The translations under genes and the position numbers were made by a program. This document shows positions 16,033 through 25,428 of a DNA stretch of 64,000 bases, piece by piece. Source of the DNA: Streptomyces cinerochromogenes (GTDB lineage Bacteria; Actinomycetota; Actinomycetes; Streptomycetales; Streptomycetaceae). Location of the stretch: the NCBI RefSeq assembly GCF_014648635.1, contig NZ_BMRM01000006.1:1-64000 (forward strand), read 5' to 3'. Position 1 is the first letter of the stretch. Every line of letters starts with the position of its first letter. The notes beneath the pieces were generated by a model. It searched no databases. It was not told the DNA's origin and saw only the letters and a program-made list of their open reading frames with translations.

Positions 16033-17741
16033 GCCCCACCGCCCTTCCTGCCGCCGGTCCTGAACACGGGCACGTCACCTTCCTCGGTGCCGGACCCGGA
16101 GATCCGGGACTGCTGACTCTCCGCGCCGTGGAGGCGCTGTCGAACGCGGACGTCCTGGTCGCCGAGCACGAGGTGCTCGACGTGATCCGGACGCACGCGC
16201 GGCAGGGCGTCTCCGTGGTGCATACGGACGCGGACTCCTCTGCGGTGTCCCCGCCGGGCACGGGCACGCCCCAGCTGACGGTCGTTGACGGCACGTCAAC
16301 ACCCGCCGCTGTCCCCGCTGCTGCCCGGGATGCCGCTCATCTTGTCATGGAGGCTGCGCGGGGCGGCAGGCGGGTCGTCCGTGCCGTGTCCGGGGACCCG
16401 GGACTTGATACGTGCGCGGCCGAGGAAATGCTCGCCTGCGCCGCCGCCGGGGTGCCCTTCGAGGTCGTCCCCGGTGTCGCGGCCGCGGTCGGCGTGCCCG
16501 CGTACGCCGGTGTGCCGCTGCGCGGCGCCGAGGGCGCGGACGTCCGGTTCGTGGACGCCCGCACCGCCTCGGACCGCTGCTGGACGGAGGTCGGTGCCTC
16601 GGACGGCACGGTCGTCGTCTCCACCACCCTGGACTCGGTGGCGGCCGCGGCCGGTGAGCTGGTCTCGGCGGGCCGCAAGCCCGACACCCCCCTCACGGTG
16701 ACGATCGCCGGGACGACGACGCGCCAGCGCACCTGGACGGCGACCCTCGGCACGATCGCGCAGACCCTCAAGCAGGCGAAGGTCCTGCCGTCCCCCGACG
16801 GCGGCCGGCCGGTGATAGCCGTGGTCGGCGAGCGCAGCGCCGCCGACCGGCGCGACCAGCTGTCGTGGTTCGAGTCCAAGCCGCTGTTCGGCTGGAAGGT
16901 CCTCGTGCCGCGCACGAAGGAGCAGGCGGCCTCGCTCTCCGACCAGCTGCGTTCCTACGGCGCCGTCCCGCACGAGGTCCCGACGATCGCGGTGGAGCCC
17001 CCGCGCACCCCGCAGCAGATGGAACGCGCGGTCAAGGGCCTGGTGACGGGCCGCTACGAGTGGATCGCGTTCACCTCGGTCAACGCGGTGAAGGCCGTCC
17101 GCGAGAAGTTCGAGGAGTACGGCCTGGACGCCCGTGCCTTCGCGGGCATCAAGGTCGCCGCGGTGGGCGAGCAGACGGCCAAGGCGCTGATCGCCTTCGG
17201 CGTGAAGCCGGACCTGGTGCCGAGCGGCGAGCAGTCGGCGGCCGGCCTCCTGGAGGACTGGCCCCCCTACGACCCGGTCTTCGACCCGATCGACCGTGTC
17301 TTCCTGCCCCGCGCCGACATCGCCACGGAGACCCTGGTGGCGGGCCTGATCGAGCTGGGCTGGGAGGTGGACGACGTCACGGCCTACCGCACCGTACGCG
17401 CCTCGCCGCCCCCGGCGGAGACCCGCGAGGCGATCAAGGGCGGCGGCTTCGACGCGGTCCTCTTCACGTCCTCGTCCACGGTCCGCAACCTGGTCGGCAT
17501 CGCGGGCAAGCCGCACAACGTGACGGTCATCGCGTGCATCGGCCCGGCGACGGCGAAGACGGCCGAGGAACACGGCCTGCGCGTCGACGTCATGGCTCCG
17601 GAGCCGTCCGTGCACAAGCTGGCCGAGGCCCTCGCCGACTTCGGCATGAAGCGCCGCGCCGCCGCCCTGGAGGCGGGCGACCCGGTGACGCGGCCGAGCG
17701 AGCGGCGGCCGGGGGCCCGGCGGCGGCGGACCACGACGTGA
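16029..17741 (+). CDS. hemD: Bifunctional uroporphyrinogen-III methyltransferase/synthase
   Basis: This 570-residue fusion has an N-terminal SUMT (CobA-type) domain (TFLGAGPGDPGLLTLRA at about residue 16; PGVAAAVGVPAYAGVPL) and a C-terminal uroporphyrinogen-III synthase domain from about residue 285 (WKVLVPRTKEQAASLSDQL, WIAFTSVNAVKAV, FTSSSTVRNLV). It would close hydroxymethylbilane to uroporphyrinogen III and may methylate it towards sirohaem or cobalamin. The methylase half lacks a clean GGDPFVFGRG loop and has VSGDPGLDTCAAEE instead. The start is TTG 16029, overlapping hemC by 4 nt. Confidence 0.93.
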   Translation: MSPTALPAAGPEHGHVTFLGAGPGDPGLLTLRAVEALSNADVLVAEHEVLDVIRTHARQGVSVVHTDADSSAVSPPGTGTPQLTVVDGTSTPAAVPAAARDAAHLVMEAARGGRRVVRAVSGDPGLDTCAAEEMLACAAAGVPFEVVPGVAAAVGVPAYAGVPLRGAEGADVRFVDARTASDRCWTEVGASDGTVVVSTTLDSVAAAAGELVSAGRKPDTPLTVTIAGTTTRQRTWTATLGTIAQTLKQAKVLPSPDGGRPVIAVVGERSAADRRDQLSWFESKPLFGWKVLVPRTKEQAASLSDQLRSYGAVPHEVPTIAVEPPRTPQQMERAVKGLVTGRYEWIAFTSVNAVKAVREKFEEYGLDARAFAGIKVAAVGEQTAKALIAFGVKPDLVPSGEQSAAGLLEDWPPYDPVFDPIDRVFLPRADIATETLVAGLIELGWEVDDVTAYRTVRASPPPAETREAIKGGGFDAVLFTSSSTVRNLVGIAGKPHNVTVIACIGPATAKTAEEHGLRVDVMAPEPSVHKLAEALADFGMKRRAAALEAGDPVTRPSERRPGARRRRTTT

Positions 17742-17762
17742 GGGTGCGGCCGTAAGGCCCAC

Positions 17763-17799
17763 GAGAGACGGGGCGCTCCTTGGGGGCGCCCCGTCTCTC
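17763..17799 (+). terminator. Terminator after hemD
   Basis: A 14-bp perfect stem (GAGAGACGGGGCGC with GCGCCCCGTCTCTC) and 9-nt loop lie about 20 bp after the hemD stop. It separates rex-hemACD from hemB. Confidence 0.85.
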
Positions 17800-17854
17800 C
17801 GCGTCGACACGGCGTCGGCAAAGGCGCGGTCCGGGCGGGCGTAGCGTAGAGGGC

Positions 17855-18847
17855 ATGTCGAAGTACGGATCCTTTCCCGGTACGCGTCCTCGACGGCTGC
17901 GCACCACCCCCGTCATGCGCCGCATGGTCGCCGAGACCCGGCTGCACCCCGCCGACTTCATCCTTCCGGCGTTCGTCCGGGAGGGCGTCAGTGAGCCGGT
18001 GCCGATCGGGGCGATGCCCGGGGTCGTGCAGCACACCCGGGACAGCCTGAAGAAGGCCGCGCTGGAGGCCGTGGAGGCCGGGGTCTCCGGGATCATGCTG
18101 TTCGGCGTCCCGGAGGACGGGAAGAAGGACGCCCAGGGCACGGCCGGCACCGACCCGGACGGGATCCTCCAGGTCGCCCTGCGGGACGTCCGCGCCGAGG
18201 TCGGCGACGACCTGCTCGTCATGTCCGACCTGTGCCTGGACGAGTTCACCGACCACGGGCACTGCGGTGTGCTGGACGCCGAGGGCCGCGTCGACAACGA
18301 CGCCACCCTGGAGCGGTACGCCGAGATGGCGCAGGTGCAGGCCGACGCCGGCGCCCACGTCGTCGGCCCGAGCGGCATGATGGACGGCCAGATCGGCGTC
18401 ATCCGCGACGCGCTCGACCAGATCGGCCGCGAGGACGTCGCGATCCTCGCCTACACCGTCAAGTACTCCTCCGCCTTCTTCGGCCCCTTCCGCGAGGCCG
18501 TCGCCTCCTCCCTCAAGGGCGACCGCAAGACGTACCAGCAGGATCCCGCCAACTGGCGCGAGTCCCTGCGGGAGCTGGAGCTGGACCTCGCCGAGGGTGC
18601 CGACATGGTCATGGTCAAGCCGGCCGGCCCCTACCTCGACATCCTCGCCCGGGTCGCGGACGCGGTGGACGTGCCCGTGGCCGCCTACCAGATCTCCGGC
18701 GAGTACGCGATGGTCGAGGCCGCCGCCGAGAAGGGCTGGATCGACCGGGACCAGGCGATCCTCGAGACCCTCACCGGCATCAAGCGGGCCGGGGCGCGGA
18801 ACATCCTCACCTACTGGGCCACCGAGGCGGCCCGGAAGCTCCGCTAG
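17855..18847 (+). CDS. hemB: Delta-aminolevulinic acid dehydratase (porphobilinogen synthase)
   Basis: This 330-residue enzyme condenses two 5-aminolevulinates to porphobilinogen. The Schiff-base lysines are in [16 protein letters not shown] and [13 protein letters not shown]. The metal site is [14 protein letters not shown], where Cys, Asp and His replace the triple-Cys Zn site in part, as in Mg/Zn mixed types. ATG 17855 has GAGGG just upstream; an in-frame start at 17,780 would lie inside the hairpin. It is separated from hemD by a terminator, so it probably has its own promoter. Confidence 0.95.
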   Translation: MSKYGSFPGTRPRRLRTTPVMRRMVAETRLHPADFILPAFVREGVSEPVPIGAMPGVVQHTRDSLKKAALEAVEAGVSGIMLFGVPEDGKKDAQGTAGTDPDGILQVALRDVRAEVGDDLLVMSDLCLDEFTDHGHCGVLDAEGRVDNDATLERYAEMAQVQADAGAHVVGPSGMMDGQIGVIRDALDQIGREDVAILAYTVKYSSAFFGPFREAVASSLKGDRKTYQQDPANWRESLRELELDLAEGADMVMVKPAGPYLDILARVADAVDVPVAAYQISGEYAMVEAAAEKGWIDRDQAILETLTGIKRAGARNILTYWATEAARKLR

Positions 18848-18852
18848 CCGGT

Positions 18853-19569
18853 TCACCAGTTGCTGATGGCGTCCAGGTCCTGCTGCCAGTACGTCACCTT
18901 CAGCGCGCTGTCGTAGTAGACGCCCTTGGCGGGCAGGGCCGGCGTCGCGGACGGGCCGCCGCTGCTGTTCGGGGTGTAGCCCTGGAAGGCCAGCGTCAGC
19001 TTGTGGGCGGTCATCCCGCCGGTACCGCTGCCGTCGGCGGCCGACAGCAGCACGCCCGCGTACCCCGACTCGCCGGGCGCCAGGCTGACCACGGCCTGCG
19101 GCTGGGTCTCCTCGTCCGCCTGCGGCGCCCACTGCATCTGGTCGAAGCGGAGCACCGGGTAGTACGGCAGGTCGCACGTCTTGCCGCCCGTGTTCTTCAC
19201 CGTGATCAGCATGTGGTTCAGGGGACGGTTGAGCGGCTGGGCGGTGACGGTGGTGTTGGTGCCGTTGCACAGCACGACCGAGTTCCCGGTCCGGGTGCTC
19301 CCGCCGCCGGGGGCGGGGGCGGTGCTCGGGCGGGCACCGGACGTGTGGGTGCGGGCCACGGGCGTGCCGTTCGCGGTACGACCGCCGGTGCCCTCGGTGC
19401 TGCCCCCGGCGCTGTCCTTCGGCGTCTTCGACGCGGGCGTGTCCGCCGTCGCCGTCGGCCGGGAGGCACCCTCGTCCTCGGTCCCCGTCCCGCCGCCGCA
19501 CGCGGTGAGCGCGAGGGCGGCGACGGCGGTGCCGGTGGCGGCGAACAGACGGATATGGCGCATACGCAT
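18853..19569 (-). CDS. DUF4232 domain lipoprotein
   Basis: This 238-residue secreted lipoprotein has a signal peptide (RLFAATGTAVAALALTAC) with lipobox LTAC and Cys24. A Thr/Ser/Gly-rich linker covers about residues 25-90. The DUF4232-type domain follows (LNHMLITVKNTGGKTC, LPYYPVLRF, SLAPGESGYAGVLL). The function is unknown. ATG 19569 has GAGGAC 5 nt upstream. It is convergent with hemB with only 5 bp between stops and is divergent from the HTH gene. Confidence 0.85.
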   Translation of the reverse strand: MRMRHIRLFAATGTAVAALALTACGGGTGTEDEGASRPTATADTPASKTPKDSAGGSTEGTGGRTANGTPVARTHTSGARPSTAPAPGGGSTRTGNSVVLCNGTNTTVTAQPLNRPLNHMLITVKNTGGKTCDLPYYPVLRFDQMQWAPQADEETQPQAVVSLAPGESGYAGVLLSAADGSGTGGMTAHKLTLAFQGYTPNSSGGPSATPALPAKGVYYDSALKVTYWQQDLDAISNW

Positions 19570-19751
19570 GGCAAGTCCTCTTTCGGGCTGGGCCGGTGGT
19601 CGTGCTTGGATGACCACAGCCTGTGGGCCCGTCCGTCCCGGCCGCCAGCACCCGTCGGCCATCCGGGACGCTGGAACGCGCACACCGGCTCTGACCTGCG
19701 GGGATGATCCCTGCCTGGAACGCCGGGCTGGGACGAGGGGATGACCAGGGG

Positions 19752-21149
19752 ATGGGGGAAACGGTGTCGGACGGTATGTCTGGGAGCGCTTTCGCCGAGC
19801 TGCTGCGGGAGCTGAAGAACCGCTCCGGGCACAGCTACGGCACGCTCGCCAAGCGGCTCCACATGAGCACGTCGACGCTCCACCGGTACTGCAACGGAGA
19901 CGCCGTACCGGCGGACTACGCGCCCGTGGAACGGCTCGCCCGACTGTGCCGGGCCACCCCGGAGGAGCTTGTCGAACTGCACCGGCGGTGGGTGCTGGCG
20001 GATGCGGGGCGGGGGCGCAAGGAGCCACGGGCGGTACCGCAGGCGCAGACACAGACACCGGCGCAGACACCGGCGCAGGCGCAGGAGCCGTCGGCAGCCG
20101 TAGAGGCAGAGGCAGCGGCAGAGGCGGCGGCAGAGCAGGGGGCCGCCGGGGTGGAGGAGGCGGTGCGGGAGCCGGTGGCCGAGCCCGATCCGGCTCCGGT
20201 GGCGGTGCCCGTCCGTCCACGGCGCCGGCGCCGGCTCGTCCTCCTCTCCGCCCTCACCGTCACCGCGCTGCTCGCCGGCGTCGCGGTCGCCCTCAACCTG
20301 CCCGCGGACGACGGGAAACAGGACGGCAAGGGCGCCACGGCCGCCGTGAAGTCCGCCGCCCGGGCCGGTGCCCCGCCCACGCCGACGACCGGGAGCCCCA
20401 CGCCGCGCCGGTCCGCCACCCGCTCGGCGTCCCCCTCTCCCTCCCCTTCCTCCTCCGGCCAGGGTCCCGCCACCCGCACCGGCACACCGGAGAGCAGGCC
20501 GGACACGGCCGCGACCGGGGGTGGCGCCACGGCGGCGGCACCGCCCCTCACGGTCACCACCCACCCCTTCAGCTGGCAGAGCCCCTGCTCCCAGCACTAC
20601 CTGATCGACCGGCCGCCCGCCGCCGTCTACCCGCCCCCGCTGGAGCAGGACGCGCCCGCCTGGGTCGATGTGCACCAGGCGGTGTCGGCCGGCGAGCAGT
20701 ACGTCACCTTCACCGTGCAGGGCACCGGCAGCCGGACCGTCGTGCTGGAGAAGCTGTCCGTGCGGATGGCGGGCAGGCGGACCCCGCTCGCCTGGAACGA
20801 CTACGCCATGGGCTACCCCGGCGTCGGCTGCGGTGGCGGCGTGCCGACCCGGTCCTTCACGGTCGCCCTGGACGCGATGCGCCCCGCGCCCGTACCGGAG
20901 GCGGGAAGCCGCAACTTCCCGTTCAAGGTGAGCCAGTCGGACCCGGAGGTCTTCCACGTCACGGCCGACGCGTCCGCGTACGACGTCAGCTGGTACCTGG
21001 AACTCTCCTGGTCCAGCGGGGACCGGCACGGCACGCTGGTGGTCGACGACGGCGGCCGCCCGTTCCGCACCAGCGGCAGCAACGGACGGCCCGCGTACGC
21101 CTTCCCGCTCGGCGGCCAGAAGTGGCAACCGGCGTCGGAGGCGGAGTGA
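19752..21149 (+). CDS. Membrane-anchored XRE-type HTH protein
   Basis: This 465-residue protein has an N-terminal XRE/HTH_31 domain (about residues 10-75: FAELLRELKNRSGHSYGTLA, RLHMSTSTLHRYCNGD). A Gln/Ala/Glu-rich linker follows, then one transmembrane segment near 165-185 (RLVLLSALTVTALLAGVAVA). The extracytoplasmic Ser/Thr/Pro-rich stalk leads to a C-terminal beta-rich domain of about 200 residues. The topology suggests a transmembrane DNA-binding sensor, but the ligand is unknown. ATG 19752 is chosen; GTG 19764 and ATG 19776 are alternatives. Confidence 0.8.
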   Translation: MGETVSDGMSGSAFAELLRELKNRSGHSYGTLAKRLHMSTSTLHRYCNGDAVPADYAPVERLARLCRATPEELVELHRRWVLADAGRGRKEPRAVPQAQTQTPAQTPAQAQEPSAAVEAEAAAEAAAEQGAAGVEEAVREPVAEPDPAPVAVPVRPRRRRRLVLLSALTVTALLAGVAVALNLPADDGKQDGKGATAAVKSAARAGAPPTPTTGSPTPRRSATRSASPSPSPSSSGQGPATRTGTPESRPDTAATGGGATAAAPPLTVTTHPFSWQSPCSQHYLIDRPPAAVYPPPLEQDAPAWVDVHQAVSAGEQYVTFTVQGTGSRTVVLEKLSVRMAGRRTPLAWNDYAMGYPGVGCGGGVPTRSFTVALDAMRPAPVPEAGSRNFPFKVSQSDPEVFHVTADASAYDVSWYLELSWSSGDRHGTLVVDDGGRPFRTSGSNGRPAYAFPLGGQKWQPASEAE

Positions 21150-21159
21150 CGCCTCCGGG

Positions 21160-21960
21160 TCAGTCCCACCAGAAGGACCAGCTCGGGGCTCCGACCAGTT
21201 CCCCGGCGTACTCCCGCAACGTCGTGGTGCCGTCCGTCGGGCAGAACGCGAAGTGCTCCGCCGCCACCGCCTCGGCCTGTGCCGTGCTGGTCGGCGGAGC
21301 CGCGACCGACACGACGAGCGTGTCGTAGCCGAGCGCCGTGACCCGTATGCCGAAGCGGTCCTCCCAGGAGCGCAGGACCGCGCAGAGCCGGGCCACGTCG
21401 CTGTCGTAGTTCAGCGGCCCCGGCCACCCGATCACCGCCGGTATGTCGGCGGACCTGCGGGCCGGAACCAGCGCGAGACGCGGCTCCTTCGGCCAGGGCC
21501 GCGTGCCGTCCGTCAGCACGTCCGCCACCCGGGCGGCCCGGCTGTCCGGATCGGCGGCGAGCGAGCAGGCGCCGGCGAGCCCCGGCCAGACGCTCCCGAA
21601 CGGCTCCAAGCCCTCCTCTTCCTCCCCGGTCTCCTCCTCCCAGTACTCCGCGAGGACCTCCTCGGCGTCGTGATCCCCCGGGTACGACATGAGCCCCGGG
21701 CACAGCTCCCACTCCTCCGGCCCGGCCATGGCCCCGCCCGCGTCCACGAGCACCGGCAGCAACCCGGCACGTCTGGCCGGAGCGCCGAGCGCCTTCCACG
21801 TGCCGGGCGCGGCGGGCTTGTCCGCCCGCCACAGCAGGGGTTCGTGCCAACGCCCCTCGTCCGTCTCGTCTACCAGCCTGCCGGGCGGCAGTTGCAGCCC
21901 CAGGGAACGCCCACTGGGGTCGGTGGCCAGCCTGGGCAGCGGGTTGGGAAGAGTCGCCAT
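21160..21960 (-). CDS. DUF4253 domain-containing protein
   Basis: This 266-residue soluble protein is conserved in streptomycetes. The C-terminal 110 residues match the DUF4253 pattern: IPAVIGWPGPLNYDSDVARL, LRSWEDRFGIRVTALGYDTL, VAAEHFAFCPTD. An acidic stretch (EEEEGLEPFG) lies in the middle. The function is unknown. ATG 21960 starts the protein. Its stop lies 10 bp from the convergent HTH gene stop. Confidence 0.8.
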   Translation of the reverse strand: MATLPNPLPRLATDPSGRSLGLQLPPGRLVDETDEGRWHEPLLWRADKPAAPGTWKALGAPARRAGLLPVLVDAGGAMAGPEEWELCPGLMSYPGDHDAEEVLAEYWEEETGEEEEGLEPFGSVWPGLAGACSLAADPDSRAARVADVLTDGTRPWPKEPRLALVPARRSADIPAVIGWPGPLNYDSDVARLCAVLRSWEDRFGIRVTALGYDTLVVSVAAPPTSTAQAEAVAAEHFAFCPTDGTTTLREYAGELVGAPSWSFWWD

Positions 21961-22046
21961 ACCCGTGACTGTAGGGCCGGCCACTGACAACGCCCTTGAC
22001 CTGCCGGTTCGTTGCCGGCGACGGGCCTCGGCCGCCCGCTCGCGGC

Positions 22047-22451
22047 TCAGACCAGCGTCGTGATGCAGAACGGGTGCCCCGCCGGGTCCAGCAGCACCCG
22101 CCACCGGTCCGGCTGCGGCTGGGTGTCCGGCCTGGTCGCGCCCAGGGTGAGCAGATGGGCCTCGGCCTCGTCCAGGTCGTCCACACCCACCTCGATGTGG
22201 GCCTGCTTCTCCCGGGCGGGATCCGGCCAGGTGGGGCGGCGGTAGTCGGCGAGGCGGTTGAAGCCCAGGCCCGCCGTGCCGTCCTTGCCGGCGAGGAAGA
22301 CGAAGTCGTCGGAGGAGTAGGCGACGGACAGGCCGAACATCTCGCCGTAGAACGTGGACAGTTCGGCCGGGTCGGCGCAGTCGAAGGTGACGGCGGCGTA
22401 GCGGAACGCGGGTGTGGCGGACGTGGTCTGCGAAGTGGTCTGCGTGGTCAT
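22047..22451 (-). CDS. VOC (glyoxalase/bleomycin-resistance) family protein
   Basis: This 134-residue protein has the single VOC-type beta-alpha-beta-beta-beta fold: RYAAVTFDCADPAELSTFYG at residue 17, IEVGVDDLDEAEAHLLTLGA, and the terminal LLDPAGHPFCIT. The His and Glu-like positions (HIEVGV) suggest a metal site. The substrate is unknown. It is divergent from a WYL regulator, which may control it. ATG 22451 is the start. Confidence 0.85.
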   Translation of the reverse strand: MTTQTTSQTTSATPAFRYAAVTFDCADPAELSTFYGEMFGLSVAYSSDDFVFLAGKDGTAGLGFNRLADYRRPTWPDPAREKQAHIEVGVDDLDEAEAHLLTLGATRPDTQPQPDRWRVLLDPAGHPFCITTLV

Positions 22452-22521
22452 GGAAGGACCGTAGAGGCCGATGCGGACACCTTCCGTCCTGGTTGTGCCG
22501 CCCGTGTGGAAAACTCTCCCC

Positions 22522-23493
22522 GTGCTCAGCGCCTCCGCCCGTCTGCTGCGCCTGCTCTCGCTGCTCGCCGCCCGCCCCTCCTGGACCTGCGCCGAACTCG
22601 CCGACCGGATGGCCGTCACCGACCGCACCGTGCGACGGGACATCGCCAGGCTGCGGGAACTCGGCTACACCGTCGACTCCGAGGCCGGCCCCTGGGGCGG
22701 TTACCGCCTCCGGCCCGGCGCACGCGTGCCCCCGCTGATCCTGGACGACGAGGAGGCCCTCGCCGTGGCCGTCGGCCTGCGCGGCGCCGCGCTCGACGGA
22801 GCCCTCGGCGGGGACCAGGCCGCGCTGTCGGCCCTGCTCAAGCTGCGCCAGGTGCTGCCACCCCGGATCGCCGAGCGGCTCGGCGAGTGGGACGACGCCC
22901 TGGTACGGCTGCCCTGGCCCGACGAGCCGCGGCTGCGGCCCGGCATGCTGCTGGAACTGGCCGCCGCCTGCCGGCGCGCCGAGCGCGCCCGGCTGTCGTA
23001 CCGCGACGGGCAGGACCGGCACACGGTCCGGGACGTCGATCCCTACCGGCTCGTCCACACCGGACGGCGCTGGTACTTCGTCGCCCGGGATCCGGCACGC
23101 GGGTGGCGGACCTTCCGCGCCGACCGCGTCGAGCGGCTCCGGCCCACCGGGCACCCGGTGGAGATCACCGACCCGCCCGACCCCGCCGAGCTCGTCTCCC
23201 GCAACACCGCGGCCGGGCCCTACCCGCTGTCCGCCACCGTCCGGCTCCCGCTGCCCCTGGCGGACGCGCTGCGCGTCGTACCCGCCACCGTCGGCACCCA
23301 CCGCCCCGACGGCCCGGACGCGACGATCGTGGACATCGGCGGACCCGACCCCGAGGGGCTCGCCCGGTACCTGCTGGGCCTCGCCACCCCGCTGCGCGTC
23401 CTCGCCCCGGACTCCGTACGGCAGGCCCTGGTCCGCCGTACCCGCGCACTCCTCGCCGCCCACACCGACGACGACGGCCCGCCCCCGGGATGA
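22522..23493 (+). CDS. WYL domain helix-turn-helix transcriptional regulator
   Basis: This 323-residue regulator has an N-terminal DeoR-like HTH (SARLLRLLSLLAARPSWTCA, MAVTDRTVRRDIARL), then a WYL sensor domain with GRRWYFVARD near residue 175 and the C-terminal WCX extension. WYL proteins often control stress or defence genes. GTG 22522 gives the standard N-terminus; GTG 22504 and ATG 22471 are alternatives. It is divergent from the VOC gene, its likely target. Confidence 0.85.
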   Translation: MLSASARLLRLLSLLAARPSWTCAELADRMAVTDRTVRRDIARLRELGYTVDSEAGPWGGYRLRPGARVPPLILDDEEALAVAVGLRGAALDGALGGDQAALSALLKLRQVLPPRIAERLGEWDDALVRLPWPDEPRLRPGMLLELAAACRRAERARLSYRDGQDRHTVRDVDPYRLVHTGRRWYFVARDPARGWRTFRADRVERLRPTGHPVEITDPPDPAELVSRNTAAGPYPLSATVRLPLPLADALRVVPATVGTHRPDGPDATIVDIGGPDPEGLARYLLGLATPLRVLAPDSVRQALVRRTRALLAAHTDDDGPPPG

Positions 23494-23506
23494 GGGCGGG
23501 CCGTCG
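23472..23506. terminator. Terminator overlapping the WYL gene stop, facing argS
   Basis: CGACGGCCCGCCC pairs with GGGCGGGCCGTCG (13 bp) around a 9-nt loop containing the stop codon. It lies between two convergent genes and may serve both. Confidence 0.75.
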
Positions 23507-23527
23507 GTGCCGTGCTGTGGCGCCCGG

Positions 23528-25291
23528 TCAGAGCTTCTCGGGCGTCCGGATGCCCAGCAGGGCCATGCCCTGGTGCAGGGTGCGGGCCGTGATGTCGCAC
23601 AGGAAGAGCCGGTTCTCGACCTGAGCCGGGGTCTCGGCCTTCAGGACCGGGCACTTGTCGTAGAACGACGTGTACAGCGACGCCAGCTGGTACAGGTACG
23701 CCGCCAGCTTGTGCGGGGCGTACTCCGTGGCCGCCTCCCGGACCGTCTCCGCGAAGGAGTCCAGGTGGAGGCCGAGGGCGCGCTCGGCGTCGGCCAGGTC
23801 CAGCTCCGGGTGGGCCGCCGGACGGACCTCGCCCGCCTTGCGGAGGATCGACTGGATACGGGCGTAGGCGTACTGGAGGTAGACGGACGTGTCGCCGTTC
23901 AGCGAGACCATCTGGTCCAGGTCGAACTTGTAGTCCCGGTTCGCCGACGTCGACAGGTCCGCGTATTTCACCGCGCCGATGCCCACCTGGGCACCCCGCT
24001 CGGCGATCTCCTCCTCGGACAGGTCCTGCGCCTTCTCCCGGACCACGGCCGAGGCACGGTCGATCGCCTCGTCCAGCAGGTCGACCAGGCGGACCGTCTC
24101 GCCCTCACGCGTCTTGAACGGCTTGCCGTCCTTGCCGAGGACCGTGCCGAAGGCCAGCTGCACCGCCGTCACGTCGTCGTTCAGCCAGCCGGCCCGGCGG
24201 GCGGTCTCGAAGACCATCCGGAAGTGCAGGGCCTGCCGGGCGTCCACCACGTACAGCAGGGTGTTCGCCTTCAGGTTGAAGACGCGGTCGCGGATCGCGG
24301 ACAGGTCGGTGGCCGCGTAGCCGTAGCCGCCGTCCGACTTCTGCACGATCAGCGGGACCGGGTTGCCGTCCGGTCCCTTGATGTCCTCGAAGAAGACGCA
24401 CAGGGCGCCTTCGGAGCGGACCGCGACGCCCGACTCCTCCAGGAGGCGGCAGGTCTCCGCCAGCATGTCGTTGTAACCGGACTCGCCGACGATGTCCGCG
24501 TCCCGGATCTCCATGTCCAGCTTCTCGAAGACGGAGAAGAAGTAGATCTTCGACTCGTCCACGAACTTCTGCCACATCGCGAGCGTGTGCTCGTCCCCCG
24601 CCTGGAGGTCGACCACCCGGCGGCGCGCCCGCGTCTTGAACTCCTCGTCGGCGTCGAAGAGCTTCCGCGCGGCCTTGTAGAGGCGGTCGAGGTTCGACAT
24701 CGCCTCCTCGCCGCTCACCTCGGACTCCTTGTGGTCCAGCTCGTGCGGGTGCTCGTCCAGGTACTGGATCAGCATGCCGAACTGGGTGCCCCAGTCGCCG
24801 ATGTGGTGACGCCGGACCACGTTCTCGCCGGTGAACTCCAGCAGCTGGACGACGGAGTCACCGATCACCGCGGACCGCAGGTGCCCGACGTGCATCTCCT
24901 TCGCCACGTTCGGCTGGGCGTAGTCGATCACCGTCGTGCCCGGCTGCTCGGCGTACGGCACGCCGAGGCGGCCCGCCTCGTCCGCGTACCGCGCGGCCAG
25001 GTTCCCGGTGATCGCCCGGTCCGCGATCGTGATGTTGAGGAAGCCGGGGCCGGAGACCTCGACGTCCTTGATCACGTCACCCGTCACCACCCGGGAGACG
25101 ACCTGCGTCGCCAGCTCCCGGGGGTTCGCCTTCGCCTTCTTGGCCAGGGCCAGGATGCCGTTGGCCTGGAAGTCGGCCCGGTCGCTTCGTCGCAGCAGCG
25201 GGTCCGCGCCGGCGGCCTCCGGCAGGGTGGCCGAGAGAGCGGACGCGAGGTGCTGCTGGACGCTGTCGCTGAGGGACGTGACCGAGGCCAT
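23528..25291 (-). CDS. argS: Arginyl-tRNA synthetase
   Basis: This 587-residue class I enzyme charges tRNA-Arg. The N-terminal Add-1 domain covers about 1-110; the HIGH motif is HVGH in [18 protein letters not shown] near 130; the KMSK-like loop is degenerate ([15 protein letters not shown]), as in many ArgS. The C-terminal DALR anticodon-binding domain has [14 protein letters not shown] and ends [15 protein letters not shown] 25291 is chosen; an upstream in-frame start would run through the divergent promoter region. It is divergent from lysS by 137 bp. Confidence 0.97.
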   Translation of the reverse strand: MASVTSLSDSVQQHLASALSATLPEAAGADPLLRRSDRADFQANGILALAKKAKANPRELATQVVSRVVTGDVIKDVEVSGPGFLNITIADRAITGNLAARYADEAGRLGVPYAEQPGTTVIDYAQPNVAKEMHVGHLRSAVIGDSVVQLLEFTGENVVRRHHIGDWGTQFGMLIQYLDEHPHELDHKESEVSGEEAMSNLDRLYKAARKLFDADEEFKTRARRRVVDLQAGDEHTLAMWQKFVDESKIYFFSVFEKLDMEIRDADIVGESGYNDMLAETCRLLEESGVAVRSEGALCVFFEDIKGPDGNPVPLIVQKSDGGYGYAATDLSAIRDRVFNLKANTLLYVVDARQALHFRMVFETARRAGWLNDDVTAVQLAFGTVLGKDGKPFKTREGETVRLVDLLDEAIDRASAVVREKAQDLSEEEIAERGAQVGIGAVKYADLSTSANRDYKFDLDQMVSLNGDTSVYLQYAYARIQSILRKAGEVRPAAHPELDLADAERALGLHLDSFAETVREAATEYAPHKLAAYLYQLASLYTSFYDKCPVLKAETPAQVENRLFLCDITARTLHQGMALLGIRTPEKL

Positions 25292-25428
25292 AGGAATGGG
25301 TGCCGTTCTCCTCGTGGGGATGGATAGACCCACCCAGTATCCCATGGGGGGTAAAGCCGTTTTCCCGGGCGCGATCCGGTCTGTGAGAATGGGGTGTCAC
25401 CCCGTTCAGAAAGAAGGACGTGCCGATC

